In this document: positions 1 through 7,930 of the stretch, one piece after another
Position numbering within the stretch: position 1 is the stretch's first letter
How the letters are laid out: each line of letters begins with the position of its first letter
Origin: a virus
Reading direction: 5' to 3' (one strand)
Virus record (IMG/VR): IMGVR_UViG_3300036791_000523
Span: 1-40,404 of that record
DNA length: 40,404 nucleotides
The notes under the pieces: generated by a model
The model's input: only the letters and a program-made list of their open reading frames with translations
Told to the model about the DNA's origin: nothing
Database searches by the model: none
Translations under genes and position numbers: made by a program

Positions 1-49
1 GCTAGTATTTCTCACCAACTAAAACTCTAAGTTGGTGAGAAATACTAGC
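1..49. repeat. Perfect 20-bp inverted repeat at the window edge
   Basis: Bases 1-20 are the exact reverse complement of bases 30-49, with a 9-base spacer at 21-29, so the window opens on a perfect hairpin. It lies just downstream of the small minus-strand gene at 64-258 and could be its terminator, although the downstream T-tract, if there is one, would fall outside the window. Because it starts at base 1, it could also be a genome-end structure or a fold-back assembly artefact. A shorter palindrome (AACCT-A-AGGTT) follows at 50-60. Confidence 0.7.
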
Positions 50-63
50 AACCTAAGGTTGAA

Positions 64-258
64 TCACGCAATCGTGATCTTGCGCCTTCGTCTCGCCCTG
101 AGCCATTTAAGCTTTGTGCTTTTCGATTGTAAAGAAACACGCTTTACATATTTGAATAAAATCCACATTCGGTAATCCAGAACGTGCATGGAATGATCCT
201 TCGCATGCGATCTGACTAATTTGTCAGTGTAAAGATGCCGCTTGGCTTTCTTCATCAC
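64..258 (-). CDS. Small basic protein of unknown function
   Basis: Codes for 64 residues with many Lys/Arg and an R-A-R-R-R-R-K stretch near the C terminus. I do not recognise a family. Two ATG codons are adjacent (258 and 255). A GGAG sits 2 bases before the first and 5 before the second, so the second is the better start. The surrounding 300 bases are clearly more AT-rich than the rest of the window, which suggests separate acquisition. A CTTGAC promoter-like site lies just upstream and the 1-49 hairpin just downstream, so it looks like a self-contained one-gene unit. Confidence 0.45.
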   Translation of the reverse strand: MMKKAKRHLYTDKLVRSHAKDHSMHVLDYRMWILFKYVKRVSLQSKSTKLKWLRARRRRKITIA

Positions 259-263
259 TCCGC

Positions 264-292
264 AGCTAGTACAGCTTCATTAGATTGTCAAG
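264..292 (-). promoter_or_regulatory. Promoter-like site for the 64-residue gene
   Basis: Read on the minus strand this has CTTGAC(A) (287-292) and, 17 bases on, CTAGCT (264-269), close to the alphaproteobacterial CTTGAC / CTATAT pattern. It lies between the end of the tail-fibre operon and the small gene at 258. The GATACTTGACA context recurs at the 37206-37234 site. Confidence 0.4.
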
Positions 293-308
293 TATCTATA
301 TTGACTCT

Positions 309-539
309 TTACTTTTGCTGATTGGCCGGCGTGCAGCGGAACAGTAGCTCGGCCATCTCGCTGCGGTTCTTGTATAGCAATTCCATCTCGGTCTTCCGTT
401 CGTTGTGCGCGACGATCCCGGTATAATACAAAAATCCTAGCAGTCCCAAGTTCATGAGCACCAAGGCAAGCGAAAGCGGCTGTGTCCGCATCACGTCCAT
501 GAACGTGTTTGCCGCGCCACCTATGGTGCCGTTGGTCAT
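309..539 (-). CDS. Small one-TM membrane protein
   Basis: 76 residues: a short polar N terminus, one hydrophobic segment at about residues 21-42, then a charged tail with E/K/R-rich helix character (residues 46-66). This layout fits a small phage inner-membrane protein such as a holin accessory or inner-spanin-like protein, but there is no diagnostic motif. Its ATG overlaps the stop of the upstream gene as ATGA, so it is translationally coupled. It is the last gene of the tail-fibre/lysis operon, whose other small membrane protein is at 791-946. Confidence 0.6.
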   Translation of the reverse strand: MTNGTIGGAANTFMDVMRTQPLSLALVLMNLGLLGFLYYTGIVAHNERKTEMELLYKNRSEMAELLFRCTPANQQK

Positions 540-778
540 TTCCGCATCTCTTGAATGCGCCTCTCGGCCATCTCGCGCAGGCGAGCATCAATGGCGTCGC
601 AGTCCTCGACGGTGGTGAATATCTTGCCATCCGTCATCGACACCACGCACTTGACCTTGGCGGTGAAATGCCTACCGGGGTCCTCGGCATCCTTGGCGTC
701 GGAGATGCTGACGATCTGGCGCGGCGCGACATACGCCGTGCGGCCGTCCAGCAAAGTCAGGAGCAGCAATTCCCACAC
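536..778 (-). CDS. Conserved small phage protein, unknown function
   Basis: 80 residues beginning at a GTG. The N-terminal half (LLTLLDGRTAYVAPRQIVSI) reads as two beta strands and loosely resembles FlbD-type small proteins. The C-terminal half is a charged helix ending in RRIQEMRK. It lies 12 bases after the stop of the holin-like gene, with GAGCGGA upstream of the GTG, and overlaps the next gene by ATGA. The ATG of another frame, nine bases upstream, gives no sensible protein. No function can be assigned. Confidence 0.6.
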   Translation of the reverse strand: MWELLLLTLLDGRTAYVAPRQIVSISDAKDAEDPGRHFTAKVKCVVSMTDGKIFTTVEDCDAIDARLREMAERRIQEMRK

Positions 779-790
779 GTTCCATTCCGC

Positions 791-946
791 TCACCTGTTC
801 GGAATAACATAAACCAAAATCGGGCTCAGTATCGCTAAGGTTGCAAGTATCCATTCCTCGGTGACGCCGCTCTGCCATCCGGTGCCGATCTCGATCAGCA
901 TCAGCACTGACAACACCACCGCCGCGATTGCTTTCTGTATTCCCAT
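791..946 (-). CDS. Holin-like protein with two predicted TM helices
   Basis: A 51-residue frame from ATG 946 to TGA 791. It has two hydrophobic segments (about residues 5-20 and 32-49) separated by a short polar turn with EIGTGWQSG, and ends IPNR. Two short TM helices in about 50 residues is the shape of a class II holin or small phage membrane protein. It sits in a run of small minus-strand genes downstream of the fibre genes, next to another TM protein (309-539). The endolysin is elsewhere (8831-9955). The role is inferred from size and topology only. Confidence 0.55.
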   Translation of the reverse strand: MGIQKAIAAVVLSVLMLIEIGTGWQSGVTEEWILATLAILSPILVYVIPNR

Positions 947-961
947 CTCGATTTCACACTG

Positions 962-1147
962 TCAATTAGTTGCCTTGTCGCCGAGTTGTGCCGTATTGAC
1001 GGGCACTTCTCCGCTGTTGCCCATCGCTTGCCTGCGCAACTGATCGCCGATCTTCATGAGCAGAGGGTTGGCGACGTTCCACGGCGCAGCGGCAATGATG
1101 TTGATCACGCGCTGCCATTCCTCATCGTCAAGTTGTACGGCTGGCAT
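962..1147 (-). CDS. Small phage protein, unknown function
   Basis: 61 residues. The start is the ATG overlapping the upstream stop as TGATG (1145-1149), not an earlier in-frame codon that would run into the upstream gene. The N-terminal region (residues 1-40) is an acidic then amphipathic helix with EEWQRVINIIA. The tail is short and polar. It resembles small proteins often found beside phage tail-fibre genes, but I cannot name a family. Confidence 0.6.
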   Translation of the reverse strand: MPAVQLDDEEWQRVINIIAAAPWNVANPLLMKIGDQLRRQAMGNSGEVPVNTAQLGDKATN

Positions 1148-1770
1148 CAGCGCATCCTTCTGGCGTTGACTACAAGGTTGGCGCTGCCAGCGGTAAGAAC
1201 GTTGTCGGTGCTCTGGTTCACCGTGAAGGCGAATGCCAATAGGGTCGGCACCGTGAACGAGCCGCGCGCGGGGGTTGAGATCGCCAGCGCAGGATTTTCC
1301 GTTACCACTGCGGCAATAGCGCCGATCCATGCCCTCAGGTCGTTGGACATACCGGCGGGAAGAGGAGCTAGATCGTAGCTAATCCCACCTACCACCGTGG
1401 AGGCCAATCCATAAGATTGAATGTCCCAGTCCCCGGGAGGAACGACTAATGCCGCTACATTGGTGGTGGTCACTGCTGGATAAGCGGCATAGCTCATTGT
1501 CGCCGTCCCGGTGACGAACTCGCCTATGTTGCCCGGCAGCGCGTTCGACCCGTCGGTCACGCCCTGCATCGGGAACGGACCAATCTGCGACAGCATGCAT
1601 TGCAGGAATTGCTGGAACTGCGAGATGTCCTGCCAGCACTGCATCAGGCCATTCCAGCCGCCGCCGCACTGGCATGGGTTGCAGCCGCAACTGCAGCTCG
1701 GCGGCCACGGCTGCGGGCATGATTGCTGCGGCCACGACTGGACAGCAGGCCACTTTACGATGTTCGACAT
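1147..1770 (-). CDS. Tail-associated protein with a cysteine-rich N terminus
   Basis: 207 residues with a strong SD (AGGAG, 6 bases before ATG 1770). Eight cysteines fall within the first 58 residues (18, 26, 28, 30, 33, 35, 45, 58), including the cluster CSCGCNPCQC, and none occur later. The remaining 150 residues are Ala/Thr/Val-rich and beta-strand-like, as in virion adhesins. It directly follows the tail-fibre gene. The cysteine head could bind metal or form disulfides on the particle. Role inferred from location: receptor-binding or fibre-tip accessory. Confidence 0.65.
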   Translation of the reverse strand: MSNIVKWPAVQSWPQQSCPQPWPPSCSCGCNPCQCGGGWNGLMQCWQDISQFQQFLQCMLSQIGPFPMQGVTDGSNALPGNIGEFVTGTATMSYAAYPAVTTTNVAALVVPPGDWDIQSYGLASTVVGGISYDLAPLPAGMSNDLRAWIGAIAAVVTENPALAISTPARGSFTVPTLLAFAFTVNQSTDNVLTAGSANLVVNARRMR

Positions 1771-1793
1771 GGTACGCTCCTAAGATTGACGCA

Positions 1794-4202
1794 TCACTTG
1801 GTCCGATAGTCGATCCAACCCTGAGCATAAATCGAGACGGAGCCCGTAGGCCCAGAGATCGTAGTAGAGATGTAGAGTTGTGCGTTGGTATTGGTCGGTG
1901 GCGCGACAGCGCTCGTTTGTTGGATTACGACGGCTGCATTCCCGTTCTGTACGTAGAACGGAGAATTAAAGTTGGAAGGAACCTCAACTCCTCCAATAGG
2001 GTAAGCCGATTTCAGAGCTACCGTCGCTGTGCTTGAGGTCGCACTAATGGCAATCAAGACCAGCGGCTGAAAACTGACCGCTAAAGGCCCGGGGAAGGCG
2101 TACGGTGTTTCAGCCGTTGTCACGCTGGCTGAATAAACTGTGATTGCCGGTATCCAAAAATAATCACCGTTTTGGATGAAGGGATAGATCAGCGCCGCCG
2201 AAGTCGTCATGAACGCGCCGAGGCGTCGCTTCAAGGTGTAGTTCGCGGGCAACGCGGGAGATGTCACGCTAAGCGAAACCAGAACATCCACCACCCCAGT
2301 GTCCGGTCGCTTGATCAGGAAAACGGCATAGGTGCTGCTGGCGACCAGCGCGCTGCCGGTATCGAGCCCACCGTTGCCGCTACCGGCGGCCCATGCCGCA
2401 CTCAGGTTCTTGCTCATCGCCGCAGGCAGCAGCATCATGGTGCTGAAATCATCGGAGCAGGCGACGCCGCCAGCTACGCTTAGCACGGTTGATGGCGTGG
2501 TCGCGCTCGGGCTTAGCGTCAAATTAGTCAATAGGTTTCGCACGACGGTCGCGGATAGCGGCGCACCGCCTACGCCGGTCACATCGGCCAATGTCAGGGT
2601 CACGGCCCCGCTTCTGCCGTTGAAGGTGGCGACCCCTGTCGTGGCAGCAATCGCCGCGGCGACAAACGCGGTGGTCGCGATCTGGGTAGACGAGGTCCCG
2701 ACGACGGCTGTCGGCGCGAGAGGTGTTCCGGTGAAGCTGGGCGACACCGATGGCGCGCCACCCGCAGCCGATATATCGCTTGAGTTCAACGTGATAGCGC
2801 CAGTCCGGGTGTTGAATGAAGTGACCCCGGCGCTGGCGGCGACGGCGGCCGTGACGAACGCGCAGGTGGCCAGCTGCGTCGTCGACGTACCGGGCGCGGC
2901 AGTGGCGGCGGTCGGAACGCCTGAGAAATTCGGCGCAGCAATCGGAGCACCGCCAACGGCAGTCACGTCCGATAACAGCAGGTTCACTGCGCCGCTGCGG
3001 TTGTTGAAGGTAACGACGCCAGCGCTAATAGCCGCCACCTCGTTCATCACGAACGCGCACGTCGCTAGCTGGGTGCTGTTCGTCCCGATGGCGGCCGTCG
3101 GAGCGAGAGGGACGCCGGTAAAGGCAGGGGACGCGATCAGCGCGCCGCTGGCGGCCGTGATGTCGCTGCTGTTGAGCACCACGTTGCCGCTGCGGGTGTT
3201 GAAGCTGACGACGCCCGTGACGCTCGCCGCCACTGCATGCATCACGAAGGCGGTCGTCGCGATCTGTCCCGTTGTGGTGCCGACGGCAGCGGTCGGAGCC
3301 GAGGGCGTGCCGACCAAGACCGCGCTGTCCAGCGGCGCATAGTTCTGCTGCACATAGGTCAGCGTGGCGTACTGCGAATCATCTATGTCGCTGGTGATCT
3401 GCGAGCGCAGCACGGCAATATCAGAATTGATCTGATCGGTCTGCCACGTCACCCATTGCGTGGTAGCGATCCGAGTGGAGAAGTCCGCCATCGTCGGAGT
3501 GTTCGCCATCGGCTGCGCGCCGGGAGCCAGCAGCGCCGCGTTGACATCGTCCACTGTCAGGACGATGTCGCCGATGCGTCCGTTGAAGGTCCACACGAAC
3601 GGATGCGCCATCAAGAGTTGCTGGATGCGGCAGTTCACCACGTCCTGCACGAACTGCGTGGTCGCGATCTGAAAGTCATACTGGTCGTGGTTAGGGATCG
3701 CGGGCGAGGTCGGGATGCCGGTGAACACGGGGCTGTTGATCGGAGCCCCGCCAGCATTTCGGATGTCGAACTGCTGCAACGTGATGTTGCCCTTGCGGCC
3801 GTTGAAGCTCCATACCGTGTTGTCGGTGACGTACTGCGCCGTCGCCAAGTCGTTCGGCTCAAGCGTACCCTGCTGGGCAACCGTGACCTTCCCGGCCACA
3901 TTGACGTTGCCAGCCGCATCGACGCTGAAGGGAACGGCGGTGCCGATGGTGAAGCTCAAGCCGGTGCCGGCGTTGGCTTGCAGCCTCGCGCCCGTGCCCC
4001 ACGCGATCCAGCTGGCATCGGACAGGTTGATGGCGGCAGTGGTGATGGAAGCGGCGATCGCCGGGGCTACGAGGCCAGCAGGGTTAGTCCACGCATAGGC
4101 CCCGCCTATCCCGCCCTGCTGCAGCAGGATCGCATCGGTGGCCGCCGCTGTGGCTTGCGGGTACTGGGCAATCTGCCTGACGTTGACGACGAAATCGTCC
4201 AC
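1794..4202 (-). CDS. Tail fibre protein with tandem repeats
   Basis: 802 residues from a GTG preceded by AGGTGG. Residues 1-130 form a head domain that probably attaches to the particle. Six modules carry an FNxRxGxVxL motif, with FN at residues 133, 206, 334, 399, 463 and 527. The last four are spaced 64-65 residues apart and also carry the phage-fibre signature (S)PxFTGxPxAPTA..GT..TQ(I/L)AT.AFV. Residues from about 550 to 802 are non-repetitive and are the likely receptor-binding end. Repeats of this type are well known in lambda-Stf- and T4-gp37-like fibres. The DNA repeats between about 2560 and 3212 could recombine. Confidence 0.85.
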   Translation of the reverse strand: MDDFVVNVRQIAQYPQATAAATDAILLQQGGIGGAYAWTNPAGLVAPAIAASITTAAINLSDASWIAWGTGARLQANAGTGLSFTIGTAVPFSVDAAGNVNVAGKVTVAQQGTLEPNDLATAQYVTDNTVWSFNGRKGNITLQQFDIRNAGGAPINSPVFTGIPTSPAIPNHDQYDFQIATTQFVQDVVNCRIQQLLMAHPFVWTFNGRIGDIVLTVDDVNAALLAPGAQPMANTPTMADFSTRIATTQWVTWQTDQINSDIAVLRSQITSDIDDSQYATLTYVQQNYAPLDSAVLVGTPSAPTAAVGTTTGQIATTAFVMHAVAASVTGVVSFNTRSGNVVLNSSDITAASGALIASPAFTGVPLAPTAAIGTNSTQLATCAFVMNEVAAISAGVVTFNNRSGAVNLLLSDVTAVGGAPIAAPNFSGVPTAATAAPGTSTTQLATCAFVTAAVAASAGVTSFNTRTGAITLNSSDISAAGGAPSVSPSFTGTPLAPTAVVGTSSTQIATTAFVAAAIAATTGVATFNGRSGAVTLTLADVTGVGGAPLSATVVRNLLTNLTLSPSATTPSTVLSVAGGVACSDDFSTMMLLPAAMSKNLSAAWAAGSGNGGLDTGSALVASSTYAVFLIKRPDTGVVDVLVSLSVTSPALPANYTLKRRLGAFMTTSAALIYPFIQNGDYFWIPAITVYSASVTTAETPYAFPGPLAVSFQPLVLIAISATSSTATVALKSAYPIGGVEVPSNFNSPFYVQNGNAAVVIQQTSAVAPPTNTNAQLYISTTISGPTGSVSIYAQGWIDYRTK

Positions 4203-4209
4203 GGGCCAC

Positions 4210-4740
4210 CTATGCCGCTGGGGTCTGCGACGTGTTCAGCACATCGAGATAATTCTGGATCAGCGTGGTCTGGGTCCGGATCATCGCGGTCTGGTTCTGC
4301 ACCAGCAGCGTCAGGGTCGGCGCATCCTGTGCGACCGGCCATGCCTGCGGCGTGAAGCTCAGCGTCGCATTGTTCGCCGTGGTGGCCTGACTGGTGACGT
4401 AGGTGCCATTGCCGCCCGTTGTCCCTGAAGTCTGTGACATGATCGTCGTACCCGCCGGAACGCCCGTGCCGGCTACGACCGATCCTGCCTTGATGACGCC
4501 GTTGGTGCCGGTCGTGACCAGCGAGGTACCGGTGCCGGTCCCGACGGCAGTGGCCGGCGATCCACCAGTCGCCGCCTGCGCGGCCTTTAGCACACCCTGA
4601 TAGCGGTCGATCAAAGCGGCCTGTTCGGCGATAGTCTCGCTCTGCGCCTCGACAATGCCGATGAGGTCGCCAGCGTCATTGCTGACGGGCCACGTCGGCG
4701 TGGTCAGCGGTTGAACACCTCTCAACTGCGGGAATCCCAT
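4210..4740 (-). CDS. Tail-fibre-associated structural protein
   Basis: 176 residues, starting at ATG 4740 with an excellent AGGAGGG six bases away. N- and C-terminal helical segments (residues 10-50 and 140-176) flank a Gly/Thr-rich middle with VGTGTGTSLVTTGTNG and VPAGTTIMSQ, typical of beta-rich virion decoration or fibre modules. Its TAG stop lies inside the SD region of the tail-fibre gene, so the two are likely co-translated. No enzymatic motif is seen. Probably a fibre adaptor or accessory. Confidence 0.6.
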   Translation of the reverse strand: MGFPQLRGVQPLTTPTWPVSNDAGDLIGIVEAQSETIAEQAALIDRYQGVLKAAQAATGGSPATAVGTGTGTSLVTTGTNGVIKAGSVVAGTGVPAGTTIMSQTSGTTGGNGTYVTSQATTANNATLSFTPQAWPVAQDAPTLTLLVQNQTAMIRTQTTLIQNYLDVLNTSQTPAA

Positions 4741-4750
4741 CGACGCCCTC

Positions 4751-5065
4751 CTAAGAGGTTTGAGCGCACAGGACGAGAGCCGTCCTCGGCCATTTGTTGC
4801 CGTCGGTGTCGGTGGCGCTCCAGCGAACCTGATAGTCCTTACCCTCGACACCGCCGGACAACAGAGCATACACCGCCCGGCCGCGAACGGCCACGCTGCC
4901 GATGGTCCAGTCGGTCGAAGCAATCGGCGGAACGACGTTCTCCCACACGGCTACAGTGCCGCTTGAGATGCCGACTCCGGGCGGGACGACAAAGCTGTAG
5001 TCCATGCCGAAGTTGCAGCTTTCGCCCGGTGGGTGCTCTGGCGTGTATCTTCGGGATAGGGGCAT
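4751..5065 (-). CDS. Conserved phage structural protein
   Basis: 104 residues with no long helix, consistent with a single beta-sandwich domain. Recognisable stretches include GRAVYALLSGGVEGKDYQVR and a late WSATDTDGNKWPRTALVLC. Proteins with this GxxY.vr...tt..G....a.l pattern are common in phage tail modules. It sits between a 98-residue gene and the fibre-accessory gene on the same strand, so a baseplate/fibre attachment role is likely but not proven. A four-codon mini-ORF lies just upstream (5081-5095). Confidence 0.6.
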   Translation of the reverse strand: MPLSRRYTPEHPPGESCNFGMDYSFVVPPGVGISSGTVAVWENVVPPIASTDWTIGSVAVRGRAVYALLSGGVEGKDYQVRWSATDTDGNKWPRTALVLCAQTS

Positions 5066-5117
5066 CGTTCAGCGTCCGTTCTAGTCGATCCGCATTTTTC
5101 CCCTCCGGTGTTGCGGA

Positions 5118-5414
5118 TCATCCCGCCAGCCGGCGTGTGTCCTCGGTCCAGCGCGCGGCCACCATGCGATGCACCGTCACCCGAGGCATCCCGATCAGGT
5201 TGCCATCAGGGTCGGCGAGATACGCGCCGTCGTCGTCATGCACTAGGACTTGCGTCACCACGTCGACGGGACCCATAGGCAGAGCATACACCACACGATC
5301 GCGGCCGAAAGGACCCGAACGGCCGATGATGTTCGGGACCGGATCGGCGACCTGCTGCGAGGCGTCATCGGTCAGCAGTTCTGGCCGATCAGACAGCTGG
5401 CGTAAGTAATCCAT
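5118..5414 (-). CDS. First gene of the tail-fibre operon, unknown function
   Basis: 98 residues starting at ATG 5414; a much longer frame exists upstream but would read through the divergent promoter region. It contains paired-strand-like segments (VVYALPMGPVDVVTQVLVHD, then GAYLADPDGNLIGMPRVTVH) and ends RRLAG. Upstream is a 125-base divergent region shared with the plus-strand primase gene. No domain is recognised. Position suggests a tail or virion protein. Confidence 0.55.
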   Translation of the reverse strand: MDYLRQLSDRPELLTDDASQQVADPVPNIIGRSGPFGRDRVVYALPMGPVDVVTQVLVHDDDGAYLADPDGNLIGMPRVTVHRMVAARWTEDTRRLAG

Positions 5415-5420
5415 CTTGAC

Positions 5421-5448
5421 TTGCCAATGCCAAGTGCGGGAGTAGACT
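5421..5448 (+). promoter_or_regulatory. Possible rightward promoter for the primase-helicase unit
   Basis: TTGCCA (5421-5426) and TAGACT (5443-5448) are 16 bases apart on the plus strand, with a CTTGAC partly overlapping the -35. The site lies in the divergent gap between the minus-strand gene at 5414 and the primase start at 5541. It is a reasonable but weak sigma-70-type match. Confidence 0.35.
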
Positions 5449-5472
5449 TTAACAACGCGCGCGCATAAAGGA

Positions 5473-5502
5473 AAGGCGGATGCTTTACAGAGCATCCGCC
5501 TT
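5473..5502. promoter_or_regulatory. 12-bp perfect hairpin in the primase leader
   Basis: AAGGCGGATGCT (5473-5484) and its exact complement (5491-5502) enclose a six-base loop. On the plus strand it would be in the 5' leader of the primase mRNA, about 40 bases before the start. On the minus strand it is followed by a T-rich stretch (TCCTTTAT), so it could stop leftward transcripts entering the tail operon. No function is proven. Confidence 0.6.
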
Positions 5503-5540
5503 AAAGGAAAACTGTTCCCCTGTTCCAAAGGATCACAGCC

Positions 5541-6446
5541 ATGACAAATGTAGACAGTCCCTCTCAACATCGCAATCCCAATTTCACTCGCCCGTCGCCG
5601 CAGACATTGCTCAACCACGTCGGAATCGTGCTGCCGTCCTACGCTCCGAGACGCACCAAAACCACCTGCCCGGTGTGCTCGGAATACCGACGGAAGAAAC
5701 GGCATAAGTGCTTGTTTGTCATCATAAAATCCGACGGAGACGTAGGCTGGAAATGTAACCATTGCGACTGGAAAGGACCCGCCGCAGAGCACGTTATGGG
5801 ACTTTCCGAGGACCGCCCCTACATCCCGCCGCCCTATAGCTCGCGCGAGCTTGAATGGGAGCCGATGCTGCCGGCTCCGCCGACCGCCCCGCCACCCAGC
5901 CCGCAAGCCCTGTCATGCGACCACCTTTCCACCTACCGCGACAAGCTCGGCCGCCTTTTGTTCTACATCAGGCGATTCGACAATGAAGAGGGCAAGCTGA
6001 TCCTGCCGCTGACCTACGGCAGGCTCGGCGATAATTTCGGCTGGCACCAGCGCCGCTGCGCGCCGCCTATCCCGCTGTATAGGCTCGACCTGCTTTCGGC
6101 CTATCCGAAGTCGCCGGTCGCCCTGATCGAGGGCGAAAAGAAAACCGACCACTTCAACAACATGGTCGAGCGCGAGAACCTGTCATGGCTCGGCCTGTCA
6201 TGGTGCGGCGGAGCCAAGTGCGCGGAGCACGCCTCGCTGCGCCCGCTGAAAGGCCGTGTCGTTATGGTCTGGCCCGACGCCGACGAGGAAGGGATTGCGG
6301 CCGGCAAGCTGTTGGTCAAGCGGCTGCGCGACGAAGTTCCGGGAACGTCAAGCGGGCTGCTCAACACGGATGGGCTCGATGCAGGCTTTGATTGCGGCGA
6401 TGTGCAGTCACTGACTGCGTTCCTGCGCGGAAGGACGGTGCTATGA
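5541..6446 (+). CDS. DNA primase: zinc ribbon plus TOPRIM domain
   Basis: 301 residues. An N-terminal zinc ribbon has C43-x2-C46 and C72-x2-C75, with C57 between. A Pro-rich linker follows (109-122), then a TOPRIM core with the acidic motif IEGEK (196-200) and the DxD motif WPDADEEG (244-251). This is the layout of phage primases that make RNA primers at replication forks. It is about half the length of bacterial DnaG and lacks the helicase-binding tail; the helicase is the next gene, joined by an ATGA overlap. AAAGGA lies 8 bases before the ATG. Together the pair resemble a split phage primase-helicase. Confidence 0.85.
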   Translation: MTNVDSPSQHRNPNFTRPSPQTLLNHVGIVLPSYAPRRTKTTCPVCSEYRRKKRHKCLFVIIKSDGDVGWKCNHCDWKGPAAEHVMGLSEDRPYIPPPYSSRELEWEPMLPAPPTAPPPSPQALSCDHLSTYRDKLGRLLFYIRRFDNEEGKLILPLTYGRLGDNFGWHQRRCAPPIPLYRLDLLSAYPKSPVALIEGEKKTDHFNNMVERENLSWLGLSWCGGAKCAEHASLRPLKGRVVMVWPDADEEGIAAGKLLVKRLRDEVPGTSSGLLNTDGLDAGFDCGDVQSLTAFLRGRTVL

Positions 6447-7753
6447 TGCGATTGACCCAAGTACCGGACCCCGACGTACTGCCCGATGCCGTCAGGTTCG
6501 AGGACTTCTATGCGCTGGCCCCCGAGAACAAATTCATCTTCGCCCCCAACGGCTCGCTCTGGCCGGCCAAAACGGTCGACTCCCGCTTGCCGATCATCGG
6601 CAAGATCGCGCCGTCCAAGCGCCTGCACATCGAACGCCCTGTCGAGGATATGTCGTGGGCTCCGGGTGCGCCGCGCCTGATCCGCCACAAGCTGCCGGTG
6701 GAGGCTGGATGGATCGACCACCCCAACGCCACCGTGTTCAACCTGTACCAGCCGCCGCGCATCAAGGGCGGCGATCCGACCAAGGCCCAGCCATGGATCG
6801 ATCACGTCTACAAGGTCTATCCCGACGACGGCGAGCGCATCATCCGATGGCTGGCGTTCCGGGTGCAGTCGCCCGAAATCAAGATCAACCATTGCCTCGT
6901 GCTCGGCGGCGAAGCTGGCATCGGGAAAGACACCCTGCTCTACCCGGTGGTCTACGCGGTCGGTCCATGGAACGTCGCCGTCGTGTCGCCCGTCGCGATC
7001 CTCAGCCGCTTCTGCGGCTGGAAGCGCAACGTGCTGCTGATCGTTTCGGAAGCCCGCGACCTCGGCGAAGCAACACGGCCGGCATTCTACGAACACATGA
7101 AAGACCTGCTCGCCTCGCCGCCGGAAATGCTGCGCGTCGATGAAAAGAACCGCAAGGAATACTGGATCGCAAATCTCGTCGGCGTCGTCATCACAAGCAA
7201 CCACAAGGTCGGTGGCCTCTTCCTGCCCGAACAGGACCGGCGTCATGATGTGTGCTGGTCGCCGCTCGCCGCCAAGTCGCCGGGCATCGAATACTTCGAC
7301 CAACTCTACCACTGGTTCGATTACGAGAACGGCATCGAGCACGTCGCCGCCCTGCTCGAAACCTACGACGTAAGCGACTTCAACCCCAAGGCCCCGCCGC
7401 CGCAAACCCCCGCGTTCTGGGAAATCGCCGTCGCCTCGGTGCCGGGACAGGTGACTGAAATCGAGGACGCTATCGAAGGCCTCGGGAGCCCCGACCTGTT
7501 GGTGATCCCGGACCTGATAAGCGTCACCAGCCTGACCCCCGGAGACACCGTCGCCATGCTGCAAGACCAAGCCAACCGCCACATGCTGCCGCGGTGGATG
7601 GAAGCGGCCGGTTATGTTGCAGTGCGGAACCTAAACGCCAAGAACGGGAAGTGGCGGATCAGGGCCTACGGCGGGAAAAAACTGATGGTCTACGGCAAAA
7701 AGACGATCTCCCCCAACGTCTTAACCAAGATGGCAACCGCAAAATACAGCTAA
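6443..7753 (+). CDS. Phage replicative helicase (SF3-like P-loop ATPase)
   Basis: 436 residues, starting at the ATG overlapping the primase stop. Walker A is GGEAGIGKDT (155-164) and a Walker B-like strand is NVLLIVSEARD (196-206). A sensor-1-like strand follows (GVVITSN), then an arginine-containing EQDRRHDV. These match the primase-associated P-loop domain of phage origin-dependent helicases (DUF5906/SF3-like). The C-terminal 100 residues look like a small winged-helix or DNA-binding segment. It should unwind the origin with the adjacent primase. The iteron-like repeats start six bases after its stop. Confidence 0.8.
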   Translation: MMRLTQVPDPDVLPDAVRFEDFYALAPENKFIFAPNGSLWPAKTVDSRLPIIGKIAPSKRLHIERPVEDMSWAPGAPRLIRHKLPVEAGWIDHPNATVFNLYQPPRIKGGDPTKAQPWIDHVYKVYPDDGERIIRWLAFRVQSPEIKINHCLVLGGEAGIGKDTLLYPVVYAVGPWNVAVVSPVAILSRFCGWKRNVLLIVSEARDLGEATRPAFYEHMKDLLASPPEMLRVDEKNRKEYWIANLVGVVITSNHKVGGLFLPEQDRRHDVCWSPLAAKSPGIEYFDQLYHWFDYENGIEHVAALLETYDVSDFNPKAPPPQTPAFWEIAVASVPGQVTEIEDAIEGLGSPDLLVIPDLISVTSLTPGDTVAMLQDQANRHMLPRWMEAAGYVAVRNLNAKNGKWRIRAYGGKKLMVYGKKTISPNVLTKMATAKYS

Positions 7754-7758
7754 TCTCT

Positions 7759-7855
7759 GGTACTGATGGTACTGTCACATACCCGCCTCGCGCGTATTCT
7801 CTTGACTGGAGTTCACTCTGTACCAACAGTACCGGTCCAGTACCAACAGTACCGG
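7759..7855. repeat. Iteron-like heptamer cluster after the helicase gene
   Basis: The heptamer CAGTACC appears at 7827, 7838 and 7847, with a variant CTGTACC at 7818. Its complement GGTACTG appears at 7759 and 7768. Spacing is 9/11/9 in the rightward set, giving two 20-base direct repeats (7820-7835 and 7840-7855 share 16 bases), and 9 in the leftward set. Clustered, phased short repeats in a non-coding stretch beside replication genes are a usual sign of initiator-binding sites, so this is a candidate origin or autoregulatory site. Confidence 0.6.
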
Positions 7856-7930
7856 AGAATTTTGGGGAAAATATCGCAAAGGGGGCGGCCGCGATTCTCA
7901 CGCCGCGTCCCGGAGCCGTTAGGAAAGAGT

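Noticed and set aside
2332-3342. Long open plus-strand frame opposite the tail-fibre gene
   Set aside because: It mirrors the repeats of the fibre gene, has no SD, and codes for Ala/Val/Pro-rich low-complexity sequence. High GC removes stops on the opposite strand.
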